Shown piece after piece: positions 29,071 through 35,642 of a stretch of 35,642 nucleotides of DNA. The notes beneath the pieces were generated by a model that worked only from the letters and a program-made list of their open reading frames with translations, was not told the DNA's origin and made no database searches. A program made the translations under genes and the position numbers. Numbering within the stretch: the stretch's first letter is position 1; each line of letters opens with the position of its first letter. Origin of the DNA: an uncultured bacterium (lineage in GTDB: Bacteria; Hydrogenedentota; Hydrogenedentia; Hydrogenedentales; Hydrogenedentaceae); contig CAKZKR010000100.1 of assembly GCA_937124615.1 (NCBI GenBank), forward strand, positions 1 through 35,642. The letters are read 5' to 3'.

Positions 29071-30912
29071 TTATGCAATGTAAATATCAATGGTATGGTA
29101 TTTGTCGTGCAAAAAGAGCGCATCGCGAAATCTGCCTGCTTTCTGGAAATTAAGTTTTTGAATAAATGAGAGAAGTTGTGAATCGTAAGGATTCGCAGGA
29201 ATAAGCCATCGATTTCTGGGAAAACGATTTTTTATTTGATTAAATATAATTTGAAAGTTTTCCAGAATATCTTTATTAAAATAGTCATTGGGGTCGTGAA
29301 AATAGATATACACGATAGACAGATTGGGAATGGTATGCAGTTGTATTTTAATAAGACCCCGAGGTTTGGCTTTTTTATCAACAATAACCCACTCCTCACA
29401 ATCCTTTGTTGTGCTTAAAATCTCCTGTTCTTTTTCATGATAAGTCGTTGTTAGAATATTGCTATTATTGAGTGTAAAGTAAATATTATCATTCCATGTT
29501 TCCCAATCTGCAAGCCAGGTCTCATCCTGTGGGCGTAAAGGCCTTATAGAGATATATTCCTTAAAAAAACTACGCAAGATATGTTTCAGTATTGTTAACC
29601 GCCCCGGTTTCTTGATTTCAACATTCATGGGAATATCTGACGAAAGAGCAATCCCTGCATTATTGAGTTCTTGATACCGGAGAATTACTTCTTCTATCCA
29701 TTTTCGCTGGGCATCACACCAATCGGTAGATGGCTCATTTATTTTTCCTGTAAGTCGATAATGAAGGGCCCCATGTCCACCTCCACAAAAGTTCTGAGCC
29801 CAGCAGGTAATACATGCAGGTGTCGTGTTTATTCCTAAACGGTATAGTCTTTCCGCATCTTCACCGGGAATTCCTTCACTCGATATATTTCCTATCTTAC
29901 AGATATCGTTTATGTAATATAAATATCCCCCATAGACATTCCCTTCCGGGGATATAAACCATTCTTGTGCTCCGGCAGGGTCTCGCCTCTTAATAGGGAT
30001 CCCGTGTTGAATGTTGCGAAACAGTTGCATAATAGGCTCTAAAATATATTGGTTCCCTTTCTTCAATTGTTGGGTATATGCGACTGTCAGGGTTGTTAAT
30101 TCATTAAAGAAAGAATTTCTATCAATATCGGGATTTAAGACAAGAGGAGCAAAGGGATCAAAAATTATTTTTTTAACCCCTTGATTGAACAACCTATCAA
30201 TAACGGAATTAAAAGGCACCCGTTCAGGAAAGAAGAGGATATATCCATTCTGGTTGTTTAATTGAATTTGAAATTCTGTCTCTTTAATCCTCTTAATCTG
30301 TTCTAAAAGTTCAGAATGTATGTTCGGAAAAACCAAGAAAAGTCTTTCATTTGTTCCGATTTTTAATGGTCTTCGGATATATGCAGGAACAGACAGATAC
30401 AAATTTACATAATAATTTTTATTTTGAACAAGGAGATACTTATTGAGAAATTCTTCAAAAACATCCATATCTTCCTGTCCGACCTCTTCATTTTGATTAA
30501 GCCATATATTAATCTGGAAATTTTGATTTGCCTGCACATACGATAGAGCCTTCAGTAAGGATAAAGAAATATTTTTTTGAATACCGGATAAATTCTCTTT
30601 ATCCACCCAGAACGAAAGCGTATTAAGATAGGGGATCTGCGTAATAGAATGAGCCCATGTTTCTATTTTTCGATGTTTCAATATAGAGCCAATAGAACGC
30701 AGGTATTCAAGTTCATTCCAGACTTCTAACAATTCCTTCTCTGAATATATTTCAGAAAGAGTATGAATGATTTTACTCTGTGTATTTTCGGGATAGTATT
30801 GCAGGGTATCATAAGTAATTTTATCGCATTCAAAACAGAAGGTATCAAAAACATCCACCGCAAAGTACCTTCCGTCACGCTCAAAAGTATAGATAGGTCT
30901 TACCTTGCTCAT
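29071..30912 (-). CDS. Degenerate radical SAM/SPASM protein fused to a GNAT domain
   Basis: A 613-aa protein, last gene of the peptide cluster. Residues 1-85 resemble the PqqD-like leader-binding start of SPASM peptide maturases (YFAVDVFDTFCFECDKITYD, then a helix pair). Residues about 95-300 occupy the place of the radical SAM barrel, but where CxxxCxxC should stand is LNTLSFWVDKENLSG, with no cysteine. The SPASM-like part (316-400) keeps EWFISPEGNVYGG and IGNISSEGI, and Cys367, 370, 376 and 399 in CITCWAQNFCGGGHGALHY. Other SPASM cysteines are replaced, e.g. His380 in GGGH. From about 453 (YISIRPLRPQDETWLADW) a GNAT fold runs to the end. The start overlaps the permease stop as TAATG. Function inferred: leader recognition, scaffold or acyl transfer rather than radical chemistry. 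Confidence 0.7.
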   Translation of the reverse strand: MSKVRPIYTFERDGRYFAVDVFDTFCFECDKITYDTLQYYPENTQSKIIHTLSEIYSEKELLEVWNELEYLRSIGSILKHRKIETWAHSITQIPYLNTLSFWVDKENLSGIQKNISLSLLKALSYVQANQNFQINIWLNQNEEVGQEDMDVFEEFLNKYLLVQNKNYYVNLYLSVPAYIRRPLKIGTNERLFLVFPNIHSELLEQIKRIKETEFQIQLNNQNGYILFFPERVPFNSVIDRLFNQGVKKIIFDPFAPLVLNPDIDRNSFFNELTTLTVAYTQQLKKGNQYILEPIMQLFRNIQHGIPIKRRDPAGAQEWFISPEGNVYGGYLYYINDICKIGNISSEGIPGEDAERLYRLGINTTPACITCWAQNFCGGGHGALHYRLTGKINEPSTDWCDAQRKWIEEVILRYQELNNAGIALSSDIPMNVEIKKPGRLTILKHILRSFFKEYISIRPLRPQDETWLADWETWNDNIYFTLNNSNILTTTYHEKEQEILSTTKDCEEWVIVDKKAKPRGLIKIQLHTIPNLSIVYIYFHDPNDYFNKDILENFQIIFNQIKNRFPRNRWLIPANPYDSQLLSFIQKLNFQKAGRFRDALFLHDKYHTIDIYIA

Positions 30913-31751
30913 TAATAGATTCCCAGTGTCCCTTTATATCGGCTATAATTTTCCATTATCTTAAATAGGGATATTCCAATCAATGTCCAGATAATACAAC
31001 TGGCACAAAGCCAATAGAAGCAAGGATGAAAAAATACAGACATAAACTCCCCGGAGGATACCCGTTGTCCACTTACAAGTACATATTTTAAACAGATAGA
31101 AGCATCGGTAATCGGTAAAACATGCATAAAAGCAGAGACAAGCCACCCCTGTTGTAAAAACTCCTCACGAGCAAAGATAGCCAGAGCAAATAATGCCATC
31201 CGGACAATAATCGTAAGTTGTCCTACCTGCTTGAACACAAGAACCAACCCGCCAACCATAAAACCAAATCCCAACAAATTAATAAAAGATAATGTCAACA
31301 AGACTATTACTGGAACAGGGTCGAAATAAAGTTTTCCTCCAACACTGAGCACAACAAAATAAACCATAAGGGCAGAATAAAAAATGGTTGTAACCGAAGC
31401 AACAACAGCACGAGCCAGAAAATTTGTTACCAGACCGTAGGGACTCAGGCAAAGTTGTTCCAACACACCCGTTTGGGCCATCCCCTGTATTCCCTGAGTA
31501 AACATGCCAATAACACCAAATGCAAATAACCCGATAATAAATCCTAAAATATAATTCGTGGCACGGGTCGGGTCATCCAATTGATTAATACCTTTTTCAA
31601 TAGCAGGCTGACTATAAAAAAATCCCGCGATAAGTATCATCAACATACCATAGCCAATGATAAGCCCTGTCAAAGTGCGGAACCAATACCGCCGGGTAAT
31701 AATCCAGCCTCGTATAATTTCTGCTTTCATAATGAGTAGAAAACCAAGCAT
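30912..31751 (-). CDS. ABC-2 type transporter permease
   Basis: A 279-aa inner-membrane protein with about six hydrophobic helices (e.g. TLTGLIIGYGMLMILIAGFF, YILGFIIGLFAFGVIGMF, IVLLTLSFINLLGFGFMVGG), typical of ABC-2 export permeases. I start at ATG 31749-31751, since AGGA lies 8 bases before it and it begins 4 bases after the ATPase stop. The longer form from 31784 would overlap the ATPase by 29 bases and lacks a ribosome site. With the upstream ATPase it should form an exporter, most simply for the small peptides encoded at the start of the cluster or for self-protection against them. Confidence 0.85.
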   Translation of the reverse strand: MLGFLLIMKAEIIRGWIITRRYWFRTLTGLIIGYGMLMILIAGFFYSQPAIEKGINQLDDPTRATNYILGFIIGLFAFGVIGMFTQGIQGMAQTGVLEQLCLSPYGLVTNFLARAVVASVTTIFYSALMVYFVVLSVGGKLYFDPVPVIVLLTLSFINLLGFGFMVGGLVLVFKQVGQLTIIVRMALFALAIFAREEFLQQGWLVSAFMHVLPITDASICLKYVLVSGQRVSSGEFMSVFFHPCFYWLCASCIIWTLIGISLFKIMENYSRYKGTLGIY

Positions 31752-31755
31752 AACA

Positions 31756-32838
31756 CTATTCCTGTTCTTCTGAATGAATCCCATTCAACATGGGTTTTTC
31801 ACCTGTCAGTTGCAAAAAGACATATTCAAGATTTACCTGCTTTTGTTGTATAGAACGCAGTTGATATTTTTTTCTGCGTAATGTTTCAAATAAAAGATAT
31901 AAAGCCTCAGAACGCTCGAAATACGATTCCGGCACTTGTACAGTAATCGTTGAACCGTCTTCCGCAGAAACGGTTTCCAGAAGGGTTATATGTGGAGCAA
32001 GACTATCAAGGTCCCCCTCCGCCAGATTCCGGTCCAAACGAAGAGAAAATATCTGTTTAGAAAAAAGTTCCAATAGTTCAGAAGTCGGTCGACAGGTAAT
32101 AAGTTTCCCTTTATTTATAATTCCGATACGGTCGCAAAGTTCCTGGGCGACATGCATATCATGTGTGGTAACCAACACAGAACGTCCATATTTCCGTGTT
32201 AACTCTAAAACTTTATCCTTAATCGACCGGCTGCTTTGCACATCCAGACCTGTTGTTGGTTCATCCAATAAAATAATCTTTGGGTCAGCAATCAAAGCAA
32301 TACAGATTGCTAACTTCTGTTTCTGTCCCCGCGAAAGTTTACGAACTTCTACATCTTTTTTATCAGTCAACCCGATAAAATCAATTAATTGTTGGGTTCT
32401 TTCTTTAAGAATTTTACCCCGGATATTACGCAAGTTCCCGTAATAATATAGGTTCTCAAGAGGGGTCAGGGGCCAGATACTCGTCCGAGTTCCTTCAAGA
32501 ACAACTCCAATTTGCGAAAGGACCTGTTTGCGCTTCTTTTCCACATTCATACCATTGACATAAACAGTGCCACTATCCGGCTTGACCAGACCTGAAATCA
32601 TTTTGACAGTAGTCGTCTTGCCGGCACCATTGGGACCTAACAAACCCATAATCTCGCCCGGCATAATACCAAATGTGATTCTATCCGCTGCACAGGCTTC
32701 TTTCTTTTTAATCAGACTTCTTTTCCCCGTCTCTTCTTCCTTATATAAAAAGTGAGATGTATGAAAGGTTTTTGATACAGCATCAAGGTAAACCGTGTAT
32801 TTTTGAATATCCTGTTTTCCATCATCGTTATTCATCAT
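31756..32838 (-). CDS. ABC transporter ATP-binding protein (ABC-2 export type)
   Basis: A 360-aa ATPase. Walker A is LLGPNGAGKTTTVKMISGL, the Q-loop region is IGVVLEGTRT, the signature is KLSRGQKQKLAI (LSRGQ in place of LSGGQ), Walker B is IILLDEPTTGLD, and the switch His is in LVTTHDMHVAQELCD. It has an N-terminal insertion before the Walker A strand (KEEETGKRSLIKKKEACAAD) and a C-terminal extension of about 90 residues, both seen in NatA/CcmA-like exporters. The ATG overlaps the CPBP protease stop by 4 bases (ATGA), and GGTGGAG precedes it, so the two are translationally coupled. It pairs with the permease downstream. Confidence 0.92.
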   Translation of the reverse strand: MMNNDDGKQDIQKYTVYLDAVSKTFHTSHFLYKEEETGKRSLIKKKEACAADRITFGIMPGEIMGLLGPNGAGKTTTVKMISGLVKPDSGTVYVNGMNVEKKRKQVLSQIGVVLEGTRTSIWPLTPLENLYYYGNLRNIRGKILKERTQQLIDFIGLTDKKDVEVRKLSRGQKQKLAICIALIADPKIILLDEPTTGLDVQSSRSIKDKVLELTRKYGRSVLVTTHDMHVAQELCDRIGIINKGKLITCRPTSELLELFSKQIFSLRLDRNLAEGDLDSLAPHITLLETVSAEDGSTITVQVPESYFERSEALYLLFETLRRKKYQLRSIQQKQVNLEYVFLQLTGEKPMLNGIHSEEQE

Positions 32839-33533
32839 AAAACTCCACCTGTCTGAAACAGCATTTTTTCTAACTCATCCAGACATTTATTCGTATCCTT
32901 TATTTCTATATTTTTTTCTTGAAATTCAAGATAAATACTTTCCATATTACGAATGAAATGAATTATCGTTACGAATCCCAAATCATTTGTAATGTAATAA
33001 AAAATTCCTATAATAACAGAGAATAGCAAAAACTCTATATTCTGTCGCCGATGATTTTGAAAAATATGTTCATGCACTAGTGTAAAGGCAACAGCAACAA
33101 TCAAAATAGCAAGAGGAACATTCCGAAGAGTTTCAATCAAAACAGATTGTATTACCGCACGATAAATAATCTCTTCCGAGAGCGCAACTGTAAATGTTCT
33201 TCCCAGTATAACCGGTGAAAGGAAAGAAAAATGGATTAACTTTAAAAGGGACAATAATTGTATTTTTATAATGGGGTGGAAACCTACGGTGATAAAGAAT
33301 CCCAATGTATATAAAATATGACCTAATAGCAAACCGAATATCCAACCCTGTACAGAAAAGAGCCCCCTGGGTAGTACTTGTTGAATGACCAGATAGAACA
33401 CAGAACCTGCCAGCAAAAAAGACTGTATGACCTTAATAGGTCGTGCAAATTTTTGAGTTTGAATTAAATTTTGAAAAAACTCTAAGAAGAGATAGATGGA
33501 GAAGACAAGAATAAAAGATACTTTTATACTCAC
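32835..33533 (-). CDS. CPBP family intramembrane protease
   Basis: A 232-aa membrane protein with about six helices. The CPBP (Abi, Rce1-like) motifs are visible: EExxxR in ALSEEIIYRAVIQS, FxxxH in VAFTLVHEHIF, and a later His in TIIHFIRNM, which together build the metalloprotease site in the membrane. Members cleave prenylated proteins or leader peptides, or give immunity in bacteriocin loci; SkfC and EpeP in Bacillus peptide loci are comparable membrane proteases. The start is GTG at 33531-33533, overlapping the GNAT stop as GTGA, with GGAG 8 bases before it. Likely roles here are leader removal or self-protection. Confidence 0.85.
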   Translation of the reverse strand: MSIKVSFILVFSIYLFLEFFQNLIQTQKFARPIKVIQSFLLAGSVFYLVIQQVLPRGLFSVQGWIFGLLLGHILYTLGFFITVGFHPIIKIQLLSLLKLIHFSFLSPVILGRTFTVALSEEIIYRAVIQSVLIETLRNVPLAILIVAVAFTLVHEHIFQNHRRQNIEFLLFSVIIGIFYYITNDLGFVTIIHFIRNMESIYLEFQEKNIEIKDTNKCLDELEKMLFQTGGVL

Positions 33534-34150
33534 AAAGACTTCTCCAGATGGGATCTTATGCTTTCTGCCATCTTGTGTAGTGTAAGTTCTTTCGTATGTT
33601 CAGAGTTCTTCTCTCGCCAGGTATGAAATTCTTCCTTTAACAGTCCGTAAACATACACATCATACCAGACCCCATTTCGCGTAATGTGGTCTTTTAGCGT
33701 CAGTTCCCGTTGAGCACCGAGGAATTCAAGAAGTTTCCACGAAGGCTTATTGAAAGCATAAACAATTGCGGTAATACGATGTAAATTAAGTTCATCGAAG
33801 GCATATTCTAGCGCTCGAAAAACATTAATGCCTGTTGTCAAATGGTTCCGATGTTGTGGTGCTATATATACATCCAGATTGCAGGCACGATTCCGCCAAC
33901 TAATGTTCTGTAGCGAAACCATTCCTAAAGGACCTTCCGGAGAATCAATAATAAAATAAACACTTGCGGGAATAGGACTTCCTGCATTTTTGCTCAAGAA
34001 ACCTACAATCTGTTCCCGAATCGTTCGTGGAGAACGCGTCGGGTCTCCATATAAAAAATACTGAAAATCTTCATCTTCCATCCAGCGGATTAGTATATCG
34101 AGGTCATCTCGATCTGCCCTACGGATAAAAGATTTTGTAATTATGCTCAC
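33530..34150 (-). CDS. GNAT family acyltransferase, RimJ/RimL-like
   Basis: A 206-aa GNAT. The N-terminal strand-helix (SFIRRADRDDLDILIRWMED) and the core strands GPLGMVSLQNISWRNRACNL and DVYIAPQHRNHLTTGINVF follow the RimJ/RimL pattern, ending with NLHRITAIVYAFNKPSWKLL and EFLGAQRELTLKDHITRNG. The acyl-CoA loop, normally Q/R-x-x-G-x-G/A, is here RNHLTTG, so it is loosened. Members acylate protein N-termini, amines or peptides. A GTG start at 34150 has AAGG about 10 bases upstream. It lies 21 bases after another GNAT-like gene and overlaps the protease gene by 4 bases, so it belongs to the peptide cluster. Confidence 0.8.
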   Translation of the reverse strand: MSIITKSFIRRADRDDLDILIRWMEDEDFQYFLYGDPTRSPRTIREQIVGFLSKNAGSPIPASVYFIIDSPEGPLGMVSLQNISWRNRACNLDVYIAPQHRNHLTTGINVFRALEYAFDELNLHRITAIVYAFNKPSWKLLEFLGAQRELTLKDHITRNGVWYDVYVYGLLKEEFHTWREKNSEHTKELTLHKMAESIRSHLEKSL

Positions 34151-34171
34151 AACTGAAAACCTTTTGTTCGA

Positions 34172-34708
34172 TTAAACAGGTGTATCTGTAATAATGCAGA
34201 ATTTAGCCCATGTTTCAAGATTATGCCATTTTCCGCAGGTAAATAGCACCTCTCGCATTACCCCTTCACACTGATAAAAATTACTTATCAAAAACCTGCG
34301 GAGATCTTCTTCTTCATCCAGACAGGTCGTCATTAATTTACGAAGATGGAGTTGTTGAAAGGCCCGTGTCTCAACAAATTCCAGGGCCTCATGAATTAGA
34401 ACTGCTTCCGTTTCATAGATTTCATTTTCAAACAAAAGCATCATCTCTCCGAAAAGGGCCTCAGGATTTATCCCCTTTAATACAACAAAGCCACGGACAT
34501 CCCCCTGTTTATTTTCAACAGCATAAAAGGATTGAAGAGCATCTTTATGTTGAAGAAGTTCCTCCAATTCACTCTGATTGGGCATAAGCGGTTCCCGCTT
34601 CGTATCCAGTAAAGATGCAAAAACAGGCTTATGAAAATAAAAAGTCATCAACGCTTTTGCGTCAAAACGGTCTGCGCTACGAATAATAGCATGAGTTTTT
34701 TTAATCAT
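34172..34708 (-). CDS. GNAT-fold protein, divergent
   Basis: A 178-aa protein with a GNAT layout: AIIRSADRFDAKALMTFYFH at the start, central strands FYAVENKQGDVRGFVVLKGI and EMMLLFENEIYETEAVLIHE, then a helix and AFQQLHLRKLMTTCLDEEE, ending GVMREVLFTCGKWHNLETW. The usual acyl-CoA pyrophosphate loop is not visible at the FENEIYETEA position, so catalysis is uncertain; a binding or structural role is possible. It is the first large gene after the four small peptide ORFs, 96 bases from the nearest one, and has no clear ribosome site before its ATG. Confidence 0.65.
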   Translation of the reverse strand: MIKKTHAIIRSADRFDAKALMTFYFHKPVFASLLDTKREPLMPNQSELEELLQHKDALQSFYAVENKQGDVRGFVVLKGINPEALFGEMMLLFENEIYETEAVLIHEALEFVETRAFQQLHLRKLMTTCLDEEEDLRRFLISNFYQCEGVMREVLFTCGKWHNLETWAKFCIITDTPV

Positions 34709-34804
34709 AAAGATAGATTACATTTTACAATTAAAATCCGCAATACCATGAACCACAATGGCATGGGGCCTGTAGAAATAATCCCTGCTTATTAAGCGGA
34801 ATAA

Positions 34805-34924
34805 TTAAAAGCCAATTTCATTTTTCTTTTCGTAACGGAAGTCCTGCCATGCCCGCCATACTGCATTCAAAAAATTGGTAAAGGCATCGGCTTTTCTTAA
34901 TGTCATTTTCTGAATGTGTTTCAT
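34805..34924 (-). CDS. Candidate precursor peptide 1 (39 aa)
   Basis: A short ORF on the cluster's coding strand: ATG at 34922-34924, TAA at 34805-34807. The peptide begins MKHIQKMTLRKADAF and ends FRYEKKNEIGF, with an amphipathic aromatic middle (TNFLNAVWRAWQD). Its N-terminus shares [KR][HR]I-x-x-x-T-[LFY] with the three other small ORFs nearby, which supports it as a real gene. GGGA stands 10 bases before the ATG and AGGA only two. Unlike the others it lacks a Ser/Thr-rich tail. Inference: a leader-core peptide substrate of the downstream enzymes. Confidence 0.55.
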   Translation of the reverse strand: MKHIQKMTLRKADAFTNFLNAVWRAWQDFRYEKKNEIGF

Positions 34925-34982
34925 ATTCCTATTCCCATATTACAATTTTAATTTGTGTCTATTCATTTATTAACAATCTATT

Positions 34983-35189
34983 TTAACTCGAAGAAGTAGA
35001 TGAGGTTGAAGTTGTTGTTGTTCCACTACCCGGTGGAGGTCCTTCCGGGTCCTTGTTCCTAAAAACAGGTATAAAGATTTTTATAATATCCTCGACAAAT
35101 TTTATTATATTTACCGCAGTAAAAGGAAAATCACTTGCAGAGAGCAGAAATGTTATCTTCTTAATATGTTTTTCATTATTGCTTCTCAT
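34983..35189 (-). CDS. Candidate precursor peptide 2 (68 aa) with Ser/Thr tail
   Basis: I start at ATG 35187-35189, which has AAGGA a few bases upstream; a TTG at 35276 would lengthen the ORF across precursor 3 in another frame and is less likely. The peptide reads MRSNNEKHIKKITFLLSASD at the start, so the shared motif KHIKKITF sits at residues 7-14. A hydrophobic middle follows (AVNIIKFVEDIIKIFIPVF), then a striking tail of PEGPPPGSG and about a dozen Thr/Ser residues. The stop of precursor 3 is only 13 bases upstream, suggesting coupled translation. The tail looks like a modification target or exposed linker; no GG cleavage site is seen. Confidence 0.65.
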   Translation of the reverse strand: MRSNNEKHIKKITFLLSASDFPFTAVNIIKFVEDIIKIFIPVFRNKDPEGPPPGSGTTTTSTSSTSSS

Positions 35190-35202
35190 TGATTCCTTCA
35201 AT

Positions 35203-35349
35203 TTATGTAGTCTCTTCTGTGTTTTCCGTATTTTTCGTTTCGAGTAAAGTGCGAACCGCTGATAGTATCTGGACAAGAATTGTCAGAAGAACATCAACCG
35301 TAACTGCTTGAACAGGTTTTGTATATGTCTGTCTTTTAATATGTCTCAT
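35203..35349 (-). CDS. Candidate precursor peptide 3 (48 aa)
   Basis: ATG at 35347-35349 to TAA at 35203-35205. The peptide starts MRHIKRQTYTKPVQAV, matching the family motif (R2 H3 I4 K5 R6 Q7 T8 Y9), continues with a hydrophobic run (TVDVLLTILVQILSAV) and ends in a polar tail, KNTENTEETT. The ribosome site is poor, which lowers confidence; it may be translated through coupling with precursor 4, which ends 75 bases upstream. Length and layout agree with precursors 2 and 4. Confidence 0.55.
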   Translation of the reverse strand: MRHIKRQTYTKPVQAVTVDVLLTILVQILSAVRTLLETKNTENTEETT

Positions 35350-35424
35350 AAAATCATTTTTATAATTATGCTTTTATTATACAAAATAATAAATAATTTA
35401 CAAACTTTCACCGAATCTTCTAAT

Positions 35425-35610
35425 TTAACTACGGATACTATCTGTTGTTTCCTGGGGTTTCTTAATTTCTGCCAATGGCAGGAAAAAATTTGTAAGCACA
35501 GATAACAGGAAACAAAGGAAAGCCTGATAATCACTTTCTATATTTGTACAGAAATTCGTACTTTGCTGTGCTCTTAATGGTTTAAGAGTAATACATCGGA
35601 TTCTTTTCAT
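35425..35610 (-). CDS. Candidate precursor peptide 4 (61 aa)
   Basis: ATG at 35608-35610 with a strong AAAGGAG 9 bases before it, and TAA at 35425-35427. The peptide begins MKRIRCITLKPLRAQQS, matching the shared motif (K2 R3 I4 R5 C6 I7 T8 L9), has a hydrophobic middle (QAFLCFLLSVLTNFF) and ends in IKKPQETTDSIRS. It is the first recognisable gene of the cluster inside the window. Three cysteines are present (C6, one in NFCTN, one in FLCF). More peptides or the promoter may lie beyond the right edge. Confidence 0.6.
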   Translation of the reverse strand: MKRIRCITLKPLRAQQSTNFCTNIESDYQAFLCFLLSVLTNFFLPLAEIKKPQETTDSIRS

Positions 35611-35642
35611 TATTCCATTCTCCTTTTATTTTTTAGGAATTA

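Noticed and set aside
29071-30912. Calling the 613-aa protein an active radical SAM enzyme
   Set aside because: No CxxxCxxC occurs anywhere in the chain. The C26/C29 pair lies in the N-terminal leader-binding-like region and is not the motif.
34709-34804. Short palindromes (GCTTATTAAGC; CCATG...CATGG) between peptide 1 and the first GNAT gene as an operator or attenuator
   Set aside because: The arms are only about 5 bp in AT-rich DNA. There might be a leaky attenuator between precursors and enzymes, but the sequence alone does not support it.
35346-35534. A 62-aa minus-strand ORF overlapping candidate peptides 3 and 4
   Set aside because: It lacks the shared N-terminal motif, has no good ribosome site, and is out of frame with peptide 4, which has a strong AAAGGAG.

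Overview
The window reads as chromosomal DNA of a diderm (Gram-negative-type) bacterium with AT-rich intergenic DNA. It uses the standard bacterial code: TGA ends several intact genes. The outer-membrane barrel protein, lipoprotein, Tat substrate, PilZ protein and chemoreceptor indicate two membranes and probably motility or surface behaviour. The many carbohydrate genes (GH88, CE7 esterase, sialidase-like, Gfo/Idh/MocA, sugar-isomerase folds, SSS symporter, DUF4914) resemble gene sets of PVC/Hydrogenedentota-type lineages. That placement is inference only. No rRNA, tRNA, CRISPR array, insertion sequence or phage gene was seen, and no gap between genes exceeds about 240 bases.

Layout. 1-1290: chemoreceptor cut by the window edge. 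1428-4647 (+): methyltransferase, then a secreted glycosidase-like gene broken by one in-frame TGA. 4744-6651 (+): DUF4914 protein with an HPr-kinase-like P-loop. 9962-6701 (-): tight operon of GH88 hydrolase, PilZ protein and Gfo/Idh/MocA oxidoreductase. 10096-12747 (+): mutS. 16299-12738 (-): CsgG-type lipoprotein overlapping a FadL/PorV-like barrel gene. 16438-18505 (+): secreted unknown plus sialidase-like protein. 20146-18566 (-): Tat-exported fucose-isomerase-like protein. 20352-21936 (+): mntP and a CE7 esterase. 24598-21955 (-): sugar-isomerase-like protein and SSS transporter. 28363-24740 (-): glpK, then phnX-phnW for 2-aminoethylphosphonate breakdown. 28597-29055 (+): small beta-repeat protein. 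Two copies of a 9-base-period palindromic element lie at 20219-20270 and 24684-24739.

The most interesting part is 35642-29071 on the minus strand. Four short ORFs (39-68 aa, most missed by ordinary length cut-offs) share an N-terminal motif [KR]-[HR]-I-[KQR]-x-x-T-[LFY], then diverge into hydrophobic middles and mostly polar, often Ser/Thr-rich tails. They are followed by two GNAT-fold proteins, a CPBP membrane protease, an ABC ATPase, an ABC-2 permease, and a 613-aa protein. The last combines a PqqD-like N-terminus, a radical-SAM-like middle without the CxxxCxxC motif, a partial SPASM domain and a third GNAT domain. Several junctions overlap by 1-4 bases, so the proteins are probably made together. 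The layout recalls the skf and epe (yyd) peptide loci of Bacillus, but with several precursors, three acyltransferase folds and an apparently dead radical SAM core. I propose a multi-precursor RiPP-like system. The cluster may continue beyond the right edge.

Read together, the rest describes a carbohydrate- and glycan-degrading heterotroph that takes up sugars by Na+ symport, recovers phosphorus from aminoethylphosphonate and phosphorylates glycerol.
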